From assembly GCA_009780915.1 (NCBI GenBank), contig WQZD01000025.1:1-39030 (forward strand): a stretch of DNA of 39,030 nucleotides, written 5' to 3'. Both the position numbers and the translations under genes were made by a program. The DNA comes from Propionibacteriaceae bacterium. Lineage in GTDB: Bacteria > Actinomycetota > Actinomycetes > Propionibacteriales > Propionibacteriaceae. Under the pieces are notes generated by a model. It made no database searches. It was not told where the DNA came from and saw nothing but the letters and a program-made list of their open reading frames with translations. Below are positions 8,150-17,812 of the stretch, piece after piece (the first letter of the stretch is position 1; every line of letters begins with the position of its first letter).

Positions 8150-8231
8150 TCACCGTCGATCAGGGCCACCCACACAACGGATGACACACCACAGGCCAGG
8201 TCCACCCGCACAACGGAGCACCCGCCGCGAC

Positions 8232-8975
8232 TCAGCGGCGGCCGATGAGGGGTTGGGGGCCGTACCGGACCCCAACAGAGGGGACCACCACGGGCTCGAC
8301 ATGGTGGTAATCGTCCATGTCGGCGAAGAATCGTTTCGCCGGGGGAAACCAGAGCAGGACAGCGGCGACGGCCAAGGGGCACATCGCGGCGGTGAACCAC
8401 CAGGTGGCGAGATAGGAGGTCGCGGTGACGGCCAGGCAGACGAGGGCGCCGACGCGGATCCACCGGTGACCGGCCCAGGCGTTGTACGCGACCGCGCCGG
8501 CGGCGGCCACCATGAGCAGGGCGACCAGGCCCACGGCGATGACCAGGATGATGGCCGTGGCGGACACCGGATCGGGGTTGAACCAGGCCACGAGGCGCGC
8601 GCTCGTGGGGAAGGTAGTGATGTGCGCCGCGTTCCACCACCACCAAGCGAACGCGACGATGGTGACAGCGACGGAGGTCCAGGCCGCGACGATGGCGGCG
8701 ATGAGGATCCCCGGCCGACGAGGTTCGCCGGTACGGTGGCTGAGTCGGCGCGGGGACGCCGCGTCAGGGGGTAGAGCTGGCAAGGTGGCGACCTCGACGT
8801 CATTCAGAACAGCAGGTACCGTACCGACCTCCGCATCCCCCGGAACACCCGACACCACACCGTCCACCGTACCGCCCCCCGCATCGCCCGAGGCCCCCTC
8901 CTCGGGGCCAACGGCATGTGGGACAGGAGGATCTCCCCCCTGTCCCACAGATGACCTCGTCATGGCGTTCGCCAT
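8232..8975 (-). CDS. Four-helix membrane protein of unknown function
   Basis: I do not recognise a family. The 247-residue protein starts with about 85 residues rich in Gly, Pro, Val and acidic residues, probably disordered and cytoplasmic, followed by a short basic stretch (RRLSHRTGEPRRP). Four hydrophobic segments follow at about 89-114, 138-165, 175-195 and 197-212, with several Trp at the first span's edge (WWWW). The tail is short and contains DDYHH. Its ATG shares one base with the stop of the upstream CoA-transferase gene (TGATG), so the two are co-transcribed and coupled; a role tied to organic-acid metabolism or export is possible but only an inference from that coupling. An internal start nearer the first span cannot be excluded. 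Confidence 0.6.
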   Translation of the reverse strand: MANAMTRSSVGQGGDPPVPHAVGPEEGASGDAGGGTVDGVVSGVPGDAEVGTVPAVLNDVEVATLPALPPDAASPRRLSHRTGEPRRPGILIAAIVAAWTSVAVTIVAFAWWWWNAAHITTFPTSARLVAWFNPDPVSATAIILVIAVGLVALLMVAAAGAVAYNAWAGHRWIRVGALVCLAVTATSYLATWWFTAAMCPLAVAAVLLWFPPAKRFFADMDDYHHVEPVVVPSVGVRYGPQPLIGRR

Positions 8976-10477
8976 CAGGCCTTCATCGTTCCCGTCTCAA
9001 GGAAGCGCACGTGCCAGCTCAGGGCCTCGCGCAGGTCGTGAGGCGTGTGCAGAGCCGAGGACTTCTCCGCGCGCTCGACGTAGTCCAGCAGCGCGTCGCG
9101 GTAGTCCGGGTGGGCGCAGTTGTTGATGATGGCCCGAGAGCGCTGACGCGGCGAGAGGTGACGCAGATCAGCCAGACCCTGCTCCGTGATGATGACCATC
9201 ACGTCGTGCTCGGTGTGGTCGTGGTGGCTGACCATCGGCACGATGCAGGAGATGTCTCCGCCCTTGGCCACCGAGGGGGTGACGAAGCAGGAGATGAACG
9301 CGTTGCGGGTGAAGTCGCCCGATCCGCCGATGCCGTTCTGCATCTTCGTGCCCATCACGTGGGTGGAGTTGACGTTGCCGTAGATGTCGGCCTCGATCAG
9401 CCCGTTGCACGAGATGGCGCCGAGTCGACGGATGACCTCCGGGTTGTTGGAGACCTCCTGGGGACGCAGGACGATGTACTTACGGTAATGAGCGGCGTTG
9501 TCGTTCATCTTCACCGCGTACTCGGGCGACAGGGAGAACGCCGTCGCGGAAGCGACCTTGAGCTTGCCGGAGTCGATCAAGTCGACCATGCCGTCCTGGA
9601 TGACCTCGGTCAGAGAGACGAGGTTCTCCAGATCGGACTCCAGCAGACCGGCCAGAACGGCGTTGGCGATGTTGCCGACACCGGACTGGAGCGGCATCAG
9701 GCTCTTGGGGATACGACCCTGCTTGACCTCGTTCTTCAGGAAGTCCAGGAAGTGGCCGGCGATGGCCTTCGAGTCCTCGTCCAGCGGCTTGAACGGGGTG
9801 TTGCGGTCGGCGTCGTCGGTCTCGACCACGGCGACCACCTTGTCCGGATCCACACGCAGGTTCATCCCGCCGATGCGGTCGCCGGGGGACATGATCGGGA
9901 TCGGATGGTTGGGAGGGGTGGTCATGTCGTAGTAGATGTCGTGCATGCCCTCGAGGTCCTCGGACTGCCACGAGTTGACCTCGAGGATCACCTTGTCCGC
10001 GCACTCGAGGTACACATTGTTATTGCCGACCGACGACGAGGGCACGAGTTCCCCATCCTCGGTGATCGCGGTCACCTCGATGATGGCCACGTTGAGTTCG
10101 CCGAGGAAGCCGTGACGCACCTGAGGGCCGGAATGCGACAGGTGGATGTCGGAGTAGCCCGTGACGCCCGTGTTGATCGCCGACCGCATGGAGGGATCGG
10201 ACTGATAGGGCATGCGGAACTTGATGGCCCCCGTCTCAGCCAGGACGCCGTCCAGTTCGGGCGCGGTCGAAGCCCCGGTGAACAAGCCGATCGAGAATTC
10301 TTCCCCCCTCGCGTGGGCTGCCTTGATACGGTCAGCCAGAGCCCCGGGCAGTACCTTGGGGTAGCCGGCCCCAGTGAAACCTGAGACGCCAACATTGTCG
10401 CCATTGTTGATGAAAGCGGCCGCGTCGGCGGCGCTCATGACCTTGGCCTGGAATTTGGGGGAGCGGATGCGTGACAT
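8975..10477 (-). CDS. Succinate (acetate/propionate) CoA-transferase
   Basis: This 500-residue enzyme belongs to the acetyl-CoA hydrolase/transferase family (AarC, Cat1, ScpC). It moves CoA between succinate and acetate or propionate in the cytoplasm, a step that conserves thioester energy in succinate- and propionate-forming fermentation. The glycine motif VSGFTGAGYPK (31-41), the QSGVGNIANAV segment (264-274) and TEVIQDGM (290-297) are all present; Glu291 aligns with the glutamate that forms the CoA thioester in AarC. The ATG at 10477 is chosen over upstream in-frame starts because AGAAAGGA lies just before it and the family begins there. Sequence does not separate acetyl-CoA from propionyl-CoA as partner. 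It is coupled to the downstream membrane protein gene. Confidence 0.9.
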   Translation of the reverse strand: MSRIRSPKFQAKVMSAADAAAFINNGDNVGVSGFTGAGYPKVLPGALADRIKAAHARGEEFSIGLFTGASTAPELDGVLAETGAIKFRMPYQSDPSMRSAINTGVTGYSDIHLSHSGPQVRHGFLGELNVAIIEVTAITEDGELVPSSSVGNNNVYLECADKVILEVNSWQSEDLEGMHDIYYDMTTPPNHPIPIMSPGDRIGGMNLRVDPDKVVAVVETDDADRNTPFKPLDEDSKAIAGHFLDFLKNEVKQGRIPKSLMPLQSGVGNIANAVLAGLLESDLENLVSLTEVIQDGMVDLIDSGKLKVASATAFSLSPEYAVKMNDNAAHYRKYIVLRPQEVSNNPEVIRRLGAISCNGLIEADIYGNVNSTHVMGTKMQNGIGGSGDFTRNAFISCFVTPSVAKGGDISCIVPMVSHHDHTEHDVMVIITEQGLADLRHLSPRQRSRAIINNCAHPDYRDALLDYVERAEKSSALHTPHDLREALSWHVRFLETGTMKA

Positions 10478-10667
10478 TCTTTGTCCTTTCTCACAGAAAT
10501 GCACCACAGATGCCAGTATGGTTTGATGATTTAGCCCTAAGGTTATCGGAGATTCTCGCCCGTGTTCCACTCTTTTTCCTCAGAATTTCCGCCCCGGCCG
10601 CTTGAGCACCAGCCGCCTGAGCCCCACCGACGCGCGCCCGCGTCCCAACTCCCCCCGGCCCCGCAAA

Positions 10668-10688
10668 GTTGAGCGTACCTCGCTCAAC
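10668..10688. promoter_or_regulatory. HAIR-like HspR operator, distal
   Basis: GTTGAGC and GCTCAAC form perfect 7-nt inverted arms separated by 7 nt, matching the HspR-associated inverted repeat (CTTGAGT-N7-ACTCAAG). It lies just upstream of the dnaK promoter -35 box. Confidence 0.85.
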
Positions 10689-10693
10689 CCTGT

Positions 10694-12617
<1,924 letters not shown>

Positions 12618-12622
12618 CATGT

Positions 12623-12655
12623 GCGCGCCCGTGGTCCCCAGGGCCACGGGCGCGC
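12623..12655 (+). terminator. Strong hairpin between dnaK and grpE
   Basis: Perfect 12-bp stem GCGCGCCCGTGG/CCACGGGCGCGC with a 9-nt loop, just after the dnaK stop. No T-tract follows, so complete termination is unlikely. It more probably acts as an mRNA 3' stabiliser or partial attenuator that gives more dnaK than grpE-dnaJ-hspR message. Confidence 0.65.
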
Positions 12656-12750
12656 CATCCACAGCACACGCAGGCCCGCCACGCCCACCGGGCGGATCTG
12701 CGTACACTGGTTGCCAGGTGGGGTGACGACGTGACGACGACAGGAGAGCA

Positions 12751-13449
12751 ATGACCGAGAACAGCGACGCTGATCGCACATGGGATGAAGAACTGAACAA
12801 GCTTGTGGACGGCGTGTTGGACGACTCCGCGGGCGATGTCCCCGAGGATGTCGTGGACGCGGCCGACCTGGGCGCGACAGGCGAGGACGCCGATTCGGTG
12901 ACCCCGTTCGAGAAGGACATGGCCGAACTCCTGGCTGAGCGAACCCTCGACCTCCAGCGGCTCCAGGCCGAGTACGTCAACTACAAGCGCCGCGTGGACC
13001 GCGACCGCGACGTGGCCCGCCAACGCGGGATCGAGGCCGTGCTGGCGGACCTCCTGCCCGTCCTCGACGGGATCGACGCGGCCCGCGCCCACGAGGAGAT
13101 GACCCCCGGCGCGACCATGCTGGCCGACGAGGTGGCCAAGGTCGCCACGAAGTACGGTCTGACCAGCTTCGCCGAAGAGGGCGACCCCTTCGACCCGCAC
13201 ATCCACGAGGCCCTCATGCACGTCCAGAAGCCGGGGTACGCCGTGGAGTCGGTGGCCCAGGTCTTCCAGAAGGGGTACGCCATCAAGGACAGGATCGTCC
13301 GTCCGGCCCGCGTGGGCGTGGCCGATCCCGACGAGAGCCTGCTCGCCCAGCCCGGCGCCGCCGACCCGTCCCCCGCGTCGACGTCCCCCGTGTCCGCTGA
13401 CGCGCCCGCCGACGCGCCCGAGACCCCCGAAGCCCCCAGCGGCGAGTGA
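12751..13449 (+). CDS. grpE: Nucleotide exchange factor GrpE
   Basis: GrpE (232 residues) releases ADP from DnaK. Residues up to about 50 form an acidic leader; then comes the long helical dimer stalk (LQRLQAEYVNYKRRVDRDRD) and the C-terminal beta domain with the family signature around AVESVAQVFQKGYAIKDRIVRPARVGVA. The tail is Pro/Ala/Asp-rich and probably disordered. An AGGAGA site precedes the ATG. It lies 133 bases after dnaK, the space being occupied by a stable hairpin, and 44 bases before dnaJ, as expected for the actinobacterial dnaK-grpE-dnaJ-hspR order. Confidence 0.96.
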   Translation: MTENSDADRTWDEELNKLVDGVLDDSAGDVPEDVVDAADLGATGEDADSVTPFEKDMAELLAERTLDLQRLQAEYVNYKRRVDRDRDVARQRGIEAVLADLLPVLDGIDAARAHEEMTPGATMLADEVAKVATKYGLTSFAEEGDPFDPHIHEALMHVQKPGYAVESVAQVFQKGYAIKDRIVRPARVGVADPDESLLAQPGAADPSPASTSPVSADAPADAPETPEAPSGE

Positions 13450-13493
13450 CCGCCGCCCCATCCGCACACTGTCTTTGGTGAGAAGGTGACCCG

Positions 13494-14636
13494 ATGAGTC
13501 AGAAAGACTGGCTTGAGAAGGACTATTACACGGTCCTGGGACTGAAGAAAGACGCCACGCCCGACCAGATCAAGAAGTCCTTCCGTAAACTGGCGCGCCA
13601 GTACCACCCCGACCAGAACAAGGACCCCCAGGCGGAGAAGAAGTTCAAGGACATCACCGAGGCCCATGACGTGCTGTCGGATCCCGCGACGCGCAAGGAG
13701 TACGACGAGGCCCGCTCCCTGTTCGGCTCGGGCGGGTTCCGCTTCCCCGGCGGTGGCGGCCCGGGCGGCGCCCGGGGCGGCACGGTCAACTTCGACGACC
13801 TGTTCTCCTCCGGGATGGGCGGGGGCATCTCCGACCTCCTGGGCGGGCTGTTCAACCAGTCGGGCGGCCACGGCCAGCGAGGCCCGAAGCGCGGGAGCGA
13901 CGTCGAGTCCGAGATCACTCTGAGCTTCCATGACGCGGCCAACGGGACCATGATCTCCGTACGCCTCAGCTCCGACACGGCGTGCGACGCCTGCCGGGGA
14001 ACCGGCGCCAAAGCCGGAACCTCGCCGCGGGCCTGTCCGACCTGTCAGGGGTCGGGCATGACCGCCCGCGCGTCGGGCGGCTTCGCGGTCTCCGAGCCGT
14101 GCGCGACGTGCCACGGCCGCGGGCTGATCATCGACACCCCCTGCCCCGCCTGCTCCGGCACGGGACAGGGCCGCTCCAACCGGACGATCCAGGTGCGCAT
14201 CCCCGCCGGAGTCCTCGACGGCCAGCGCATCCGTGTCGCGGGCAAGGGCACGGCCGGCAGTCACGGCGGCGCCCCCGGCGACCTGTTCGTGGTCGTCCAC
14301 GTCACCCCCGACCCGCTGTTCTCCCGCCAGGGGGAGCACCTCGCCATCACCGTGCCGGTGACGTACGTCGAAGCGGCGCTGGGCGCCGAGATCGGGGTGC
14401 CCACCCTCGACGGCGGTCAGGTCCGACTCAAGATTCCCGCCGGGACACGGTCGGGACGCACCTTCCGCGCCAAGGGCAAGGGGATCGAGCGTAAGTCCGG
14501 GCGTACCGACCTGCTGGTGACCGTGCAGGTCCAGGTCCCCGAACACCTCTCCCAGGAAGCACAGGACGCGTTGCGCGCCTACGAGGCGCTCGCCGGCGAG
14601 GGCAACCCGCGGGCCGGTCTGAGAGCCGGGGTCTGA
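13494..14636 (+). CDS. dnaJ: Co-chaperone DnaJ (type I Hsp40)
   Basis: DnaJ (380 residues) delivers unfolded protein to DnaK and stimulates its ATPase. The J domain covers about 10-75 with the HPD motif at 38-40. A Gly/Phe-rich linker follows (about 80-130). The zinc-binding domain has four CxxCxGxG motifs (CDACRGTG, CPTCQGSG, CATCHGRG, CPACSGTG), and the C-terminal substrate domain completes the protein. It is the full-length, zinc-containing type. An AGAAGGTGA site precedes the ATG. Its stop shares a base with the hspR start (TGATG), so DnaJ and HspR are translationally coupled. Confidence 0.97.
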   Translation: MSQKDWLEKDYYTVLGLKKDATPDQIKKSFRKLARQYHPDQNKDPQAEKKFKDITEAHDVLSDPATRKEYDEARSLFGSGGFRFPGGGGPGGARGGTVNFDDLFSSGMGGGISDLLGGLFNQSGGHGQRGPKRGSDVESEITLSFHDAANGTMISVRLSSDTACDACRGTGAKAGTSPRACPTCQGSGMTARASGGFAVSEPCATCHGRGLIIDTPCPACSGTGQGRSNRTIQVRIPAGVLDGQRIRVAGKGTAGSHGGAPGDLFVVVHVTPDPLFSRQGEHLAITVPVTYVEAALGAEIGVPTLDGGQVRLKIPAGTRSGRTFRAKGKGIERKSGRTDLLVTVQVQVPEHLSQEAQDALRAYEALAGEGNPRAGLRAGV

Positions 14637-15142
14637 TGATGGGCCAGCACGCCGACCCCGAGAAGGATCTCCCCACGCAGGACACGCCTGATCAGGGGAG
14701 CGCCCCCCACGCGCAGGGCTCCGCGTCGTCCCGCCTCCCCCAGCGCTTCGACCCGGACGTCCCCCTGTTCCTGATCTCGACGGCGGCCCGCCTGGCCGGC
14801 ATGCACCCCCAGACGTTGAGGACCTACGACCGGCTGGGGCTGGTCGTGCCCAAGAGGGCGTCGGGTCGCGGACGCCGGTACACGATCAGGGACGTGGAGA
14901 AACTGCGGCTCGTGCAATACCTCTCCCAGGAGGAGGGCATCAACCTTGTCGGAGTGCGCCGCATCCTGGAACTGCGCGCCGAGGTGGAGCGGCTCCAGGC
15001 GCACGCGGCCCACCTGAGCGAGGAACTGCGCGAAGTGCGCGCCACGCACCCCGCTCCCCCTACCCCTGGGCGAGTCTTCACAGCGTCCAGTTCCGAAGGG
15101 GTCTGGCTGCGCACGACCCGTACCCTGGAGATCTTGGGCTGA
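14636..15142 (+). CDS. hspR: Heat-shock repressor HspR (MerR family)
   Basis: HspR (168 residues) represses the dnaK operon by binding HAIR sites, two of which lie upstream of dnaK here. The MerR-type winged helix covers about residues 40-110 with STAARLAGMHPQTLRTYDRL and the wing GRGRRYTIRDVEKL. A short coiled segment (LELRAEVERLQAHAAHLSEE) follows. The N-terminal ~38 residues are a polar extension longer than in streptomycete HspR. Two ATGs, at 14636 and 14639, could serve; the first overlaps the dnaJ stop. The known mechanism has DnaK acting as co-repressor so that stress, by titrating DnaK, relieves repression. Confidence 0.93.
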   Translation: MMGQHADPEKDLPTQDTPDQGSAPHAQGSASSRLPQRFDPDVPLFLISTAARLAGMHPQTLRTYDRLGLVVPKRASGRGRRYTIRDVEKLRLVQYLSQEEGINLVGVRRILELRAEVERLQAHAAHLSEELREVRATHPAPPTPGRVFTASSSEGVWLRTTRTLEILG

Positions 15143-15152
15143 GCCCGAGGCC

Positions 15153-15186
15153 CGTCAGGCGGACCAACTCGTCAGGCGGACCAATC
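15153..15186. repeat. 17-nt tandem duplication at the end of the dCMP deaminase gene
   Basis: Two copies of cgtcaggcggaccaa plus two bases (15153-15169, 15170-15186). The right copy contains the deaminase stop and last codons (Trp-Ser-Ala-stop on the minus strand); the left copy repeats them downstream. murE shows the same pattern with a 25-nt unit. Confidence 0.8.
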
Positions 15187-15618
15187 CGTCAGTGCTTGGC
15201 GATCCAGTTCGCCACCAGGCCACACAGCCCGCTCGATGCCGGCCGCGGCGAGAGCCTTGCGGCATCCGGGGCACGGCGGGTCCGTGATGTACGCCGTGGC
15301 GCCCTTGGTGTCGCGGGTGGCGAAGAGCAAGGCGTTGACCTCGGCGTGGATGGCGATGCAGAAGCCGGGGGTGCCAGGACGGTCGTAGTCGCCCAGCCCC
15401 GGGACCTGCGTGTAGTCGAGCAACCCCCTCGGGCAGGCGCCCTCCAGACAGTCGGGCTCTCCCGGCGCGGCGCCGTTGTACCCGGTCGCGATGATGCGCC
15501 GTTCGACGGTCAAGACCGCGCCGACTGTGCGGCGTCGACACTTCGCCCTCGCAGAGACCGCCTGCGCGATCCCCAGGAAGTACTCGTCCCATCCCGGCAC
15601 CACAAACTGCTCGGCCAT
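15172..15618 (-). CDS. dCMP deaminase (ComEB-like)
   Basis: This 148-residue zinc enzyme most likely converts dCMP to dUMP, feeding thymidylate synthesis. The catalytic motif HAE is at 91-93 and the zinc-binding PCPGC at 115-119; the extra Cys residues in the segment PDCLEGACPRG, before the HAE, are typical of dCMP deaminases of the ComEB type rather than of tRNA adenosine or cytidine deaminases. Length matches the family. It lies convergent with hspR, with 29 bases between their stops. The gene appears to be single, with no DNA-uptake genes nearby, so a comE role is not implied. Confidence 0.87.
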   Translation of the reverse strand: MAEQFVVPGWDEYFLGIAQAVSARAKCRRRTVGAVLTVERRIIATGYNGAAPGEPDCLEGACPRGLLDYTQVPGLGDYDRPGTPGFCIAIHAEVNALLFATRDTKGATAYITDPPCPGCRKALAAAGIERAVWPGGELDRQALTDWSA

Positions 15619-15708
15619 GCCGCCTCCTCACCGCCGCGCTCTCCGCGTGGCATACCCAATCAGCATAGTGGGCGTCCCAAGGGGACGAGCGCACCTGCGG
15701 TCAGCCCG

Positions 15709-16653
15709 TTAGAACCATTTCTTGCGGATGAAGAAGAGCACCACGCCGATGGCGATGGCGAAACTGATCCCGACGACGATGGAGAAGCCCCAGGCCGACT
15801 GGGCCACGGGCATCCCCGTCAGGGCGGTGTTCATGCCGTACGCCGAGAAGATCATCGTGGGGATCGACAGGACGATGGTGACCAGGGCCAGGGTCTTCAT
15901 GATGGCGTTCTGGTTGTTGGCGATGACCGAGGCGTAGGCGTCCATCGTGCCGGACAAGATGCCGGTGTAGATGTTCGCCATCTCCATCGCCTGCTCGTTC
16001 TCGATGATGGTGTCCTGGAGGAGGTCTTCGTCGTCGGCGTACTTCTTGATCACCGAGGTGCGGACCATCCGCTCCAGCACCCGCTGGTTGCTCACCAGGG
16101 AGGTGTTGAAGTAGACCAGGGATTTCTCCAGTTCCAGCATCCCGATGAGTTCTTCGTTCCGGGTGGATCCGCGAAGACCGGCTTCCTGCTGGTCGATCAT
16201 CTTCTCCATCTGGCGAAGGGCGAGAAGGTAGGACCCCGCATTGCGCAGGAGCAACTGCAAGGTGAACCGTGTCTTGAGGAAGGTCCGCAGGTCCCGGACG
16301 TTGCCCGACTCGAAGGAGGCGATGACGGGGACCCGCTGCAAACACACCGTGATGATCGACGTGGAGGCGATCACGATGGCGAGAGGAATCGTGATGTACC
16401 ACGATCGGCCGCCCCTCAGTTCTGTTGTGGGGACGTCGACGAGGACGAGGACGTAACCGTCCTCCGCCGTGACGCGGGAGCGTTCCTCCACGTCCAAGGC
16501 CGCTCGAAGGTCGTCGGGGTCGATTTTGCACTGAGTCGAGACGGCTTCGATCTCGGCTGGCGTCGGGTCGACGAGGCTGATCCATGATCCGTCGCAGAAC
16601 TCGTCCACACGATTGAACGAACCCTCCGGCGTAGATTGAAAGATTGTTTGCAT
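15709..16653 (-). CDS. CorA-family Mg2+/Co2+ transporter
   Basis: The 314-residue protein has the CorA layout: a large N-terminal cytoplasmic alpha/beta domain, a long helix and two C-terminal membrane spans. The ion-selectivity signature YGMN lies at about 272-275 between the spans, and the last residues FFIRKKWF are the typical basic cytoplasmic end. Members form pentameric magnesium (or cobalt/nickel/zinc) channels. The ATG is preceded by an almost complete anti-16S match (GGAGGTGA), the strongest ribosome site in this window. It lies 82 bases downstream of the RarD-like gene on the same strand and may be co-transcribed. Confidence 0.93.
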   Translation of the reverse strand: MQTIFQSTPEGSFNRVDEFCDGSWISLVDPTPAEIEAVSTQCKIDPDDLRAALDVEERSRVTAEDGYVLVLVDVPTTELRGGRSWYITIPLAIVIASTSIITVCLQRVPVIASFESGNVRDLRTFLKTRFTLQLLLRNAGSYLLALRQMEKMIDQQEAGLRGSTRNEELIGMLELEKSLVYFNTSLVSNQRVLERMVRTSVIKKYADDEDLLQDTIIENEQAMEMANIYTGILSGTMDAYASVIANNQNAIMKTLALVTIVLSIPTMIFSAYGMNTALTGMPVAQSAWGFSIVVGISFAIAIGVVLFFIRKKWF

Positions 16654-16735
16654 TGCTTCACCTCCGCAGTAACCCTACACCGTCCGGCCAATCCCGTCGC
16701 AACCAACGAGACCGCCGACCGGACACCGGCGAGGA

Positions 16736-17635
16736 TCAGGCCGCGCCGCGGGAACGCGCGCGGCGCACCATGTCCCAGCTGAGAACGACCAGAGCCGCCC
16801 AGACCAGGCCGAAGCCGACCCAGCGGACCACGGGCATGTGCTCGTGGAAGACGAGGACGCCGATGAGGAACTGCATGATGGGCGTCACGTATTGGATGAA
16901 CGCCAAGGTGACCAGATTGAGCCGCGCGGCGCCGACCGCGAAGAGGAGCAGGGGGATGGCCGTGACCACGCCGGTCGTCGCCAGGAGGAGGGAGTACGCC
17001 GGAGACACGGTCGTGAAGGTGCCGCGCCCGAGGAGTTCGATCACGACGATGTACCCGACAGACACCGGGGCGAGCGCCAGCGCCTCGACGCCGAGGCCGA
17101 TGACCGGCGACGCGCGGTGGCCGACGCGGTTCTTCGCCAGGGAGTACGCGCCGAAGGACGCGGCCAGCCCCAGGGAGATCCACGGCACGCGGCCCAGCCC
17201 GATGACGATCACCAGGACGGCGGCGACCCCGATCAGGAGGGCGACCAGTTGGGCGGTGCGGACCTTCTCCCGTACGACGACGATCGCGAGCAACACGGTG
17301 ACGAGGGGGTTGATGAAGTACCCGAGGGCGCCGTCGACCACCCGGTCGGTGGCGACGGCGTAGATGTAGATCAGCCAGTTGAGGCTCACCAGCACCCCGG
17401 CGCCCAGCAAGGTGGCGACGAGCCCCCGGTCCGCGACCACGGAGCGCACCTTCCCCCAGGCGCCGACCACGGTGACGCCGATGACGCAGAACACGAGAGT
17501 CCACGCGATGCGGTGGGCGACGATCTCCACGGCGCCGCTGCGGGAGAGCAGATGGAAGTACAGCGGGAAGACCCCCCACAGCCCGTGCGCGAGGAAGGCG
17601 CTGGCCAAGCCCTTCTCGTCCGTTCTCTGCTCCAC
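16736..17635 (-). CDS. rarD: RarD-like permease (EamA/DMT superfamily)
   Basis: This 299-residue protein with ten hydrophobic segments fits RarD, an EamA/drug-metabolite family member of about 296 residues in E. coli whose substrate is not established. The start [22 protein letters not shown] and the segment [15 protein letters not shown] are characteristic of RarD. GTG at 17635 is chosen: upstream extension adds only non-conserved sequence, and a -10 box (TACACT on the minus strand, 17642-17647) sits six bases before it, suggesting leaderless transcription. It is divergent from tnaA with a 177-bp shared control region. Confidence 0.85.
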   Translation of the reverse strand: MEQRTDEKGLASAFLAHGLWGVFPLYFHLLSRSGAVEIVAHRIAWTLVFCVIGVTVVGAWGKVRSVVADRGLVATLLGAGVLVSLNWLIYIYAVATDRVVDGALGYFINPLVTVLLAIVVVREKVRTAQLVALLIGVAAVLVIVIGLGRVPWISLGLAASFGAYSLAKNRVGHRASPVIGLGVEALALAPVSVGYIVVIELLGRGTFTTVSPAYSLLLATTGVVTAIPLLLFAVGAARLNLVTLAFIQYVTPIMQFLIGVLVFHEHMPVVRWVGFGLVWAALVVLSWDMVRRARSRGAA

Positions 17636-17647
17636 GGGTCGAGTGTA
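17636..17647 (-). promoter_or_regulatory. Probable leaderless promoter of the RarD-like gene
   Basis: On the minus strand TACACT (17647-17642) is followed by six bases and the GTG at 17635. No Shine-Dalgarno sequence is present. The -35 region is weak. Confidence 0.5.
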
Positions 17648-17690
17648 CGCGAGCGCGGGGCGCGCTCTCAGCCATCCCACACTAAACTTT

Positions 17691-17709
17691 CTGTTGATAT
17701 TTTCAACAG
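17691..17709. promoter_or_regulatory. Perfect palindromic operator candidate before tnaA
   Basis: CTGTTGA-tattt-TCAACAG: 7-bp perfect arms with a 5-nt A/T spacer, in an otherwise GC-rich region. It overlaps the tnaA -35 box, so a bound dimer would compete with polymerase. A regulator is encoded at the end of the same operon (21303-22055) and is a natural candidate, but this is inference. Confidence 0.65.
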
Positions 17710-17721
17710 GGCGTGTAAACT
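17694..17721 (+). promoter_or_regulatory. tnaA operon promoter
   Basis: TTGATA (17694-17699) and TAAACT (17716-17721) with a 16-nt spacer. The transcript would have a leader of about 85 nt containing hairpins CTGGCC/GGCCAG (17735-17751) and GAGTGC/GCACTC (about 17765 and 17786). No Trp-containing leader peptide like E. coli TnaC was found. Confidence 0.55.
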
Positions 17722-17812
17722 TATGCTCACGATCCTGGCCACGGGGGCCAGATCCCGTCACGACGAGTGCCAACCACCGCTGTCAGCACTCATGTTCATA
17801 GAGGAGCAACTG

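Larger units (their letters stand above)
7444..8231. repeat. Non-coding repeat-rich region (788 bp)
   Basis: I see no credible gene. From 7583 to 7668 there are about five head-to-tail units of 16-18 nt around GGGGCGTGCGAAtCGT. These grade into further copies with gaaccgtgggga (7700-7760). Then comes a ~177-bp direct duplication, 7762-7938 and 7973-8149, with a constant offset of 211 bp and about ten mismatches. Each duplicate holds two ~50-nt palindromes. Short reading frames on both strands here are repeat translations. Beyond 8150 there is a weak pair of ccaccc-cacaacgga repeats (about 8166 and 8203). Confidence 0.85.

Noticed and set aside
7474-8184. Short reading frames on both strands rich in His, Arg, Pro, Gly
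   Set aside because: They are translations of the palindromic and tandem repeats; no ribosome sites, no family resemblance, and overlapping frames are equally open.
12703-12708. TACACT as a second promoter for grpE
   Set aside because: No -35 element at a sensible distance; the match alone is expected by chance.
16838-17812. Long N-terminal extension of tryptophanase (open frame from 16838)
   Set aside because: The extension is antisense to the RarD-like gene and low-complexity; GAGGAG before 17813 and family length fix the real start.
17722-17812. TnaC-like leader peptide
   Set aside because: The only short frame is an in-frame extension of tnaA itself without tryptophan codons or its own stop.
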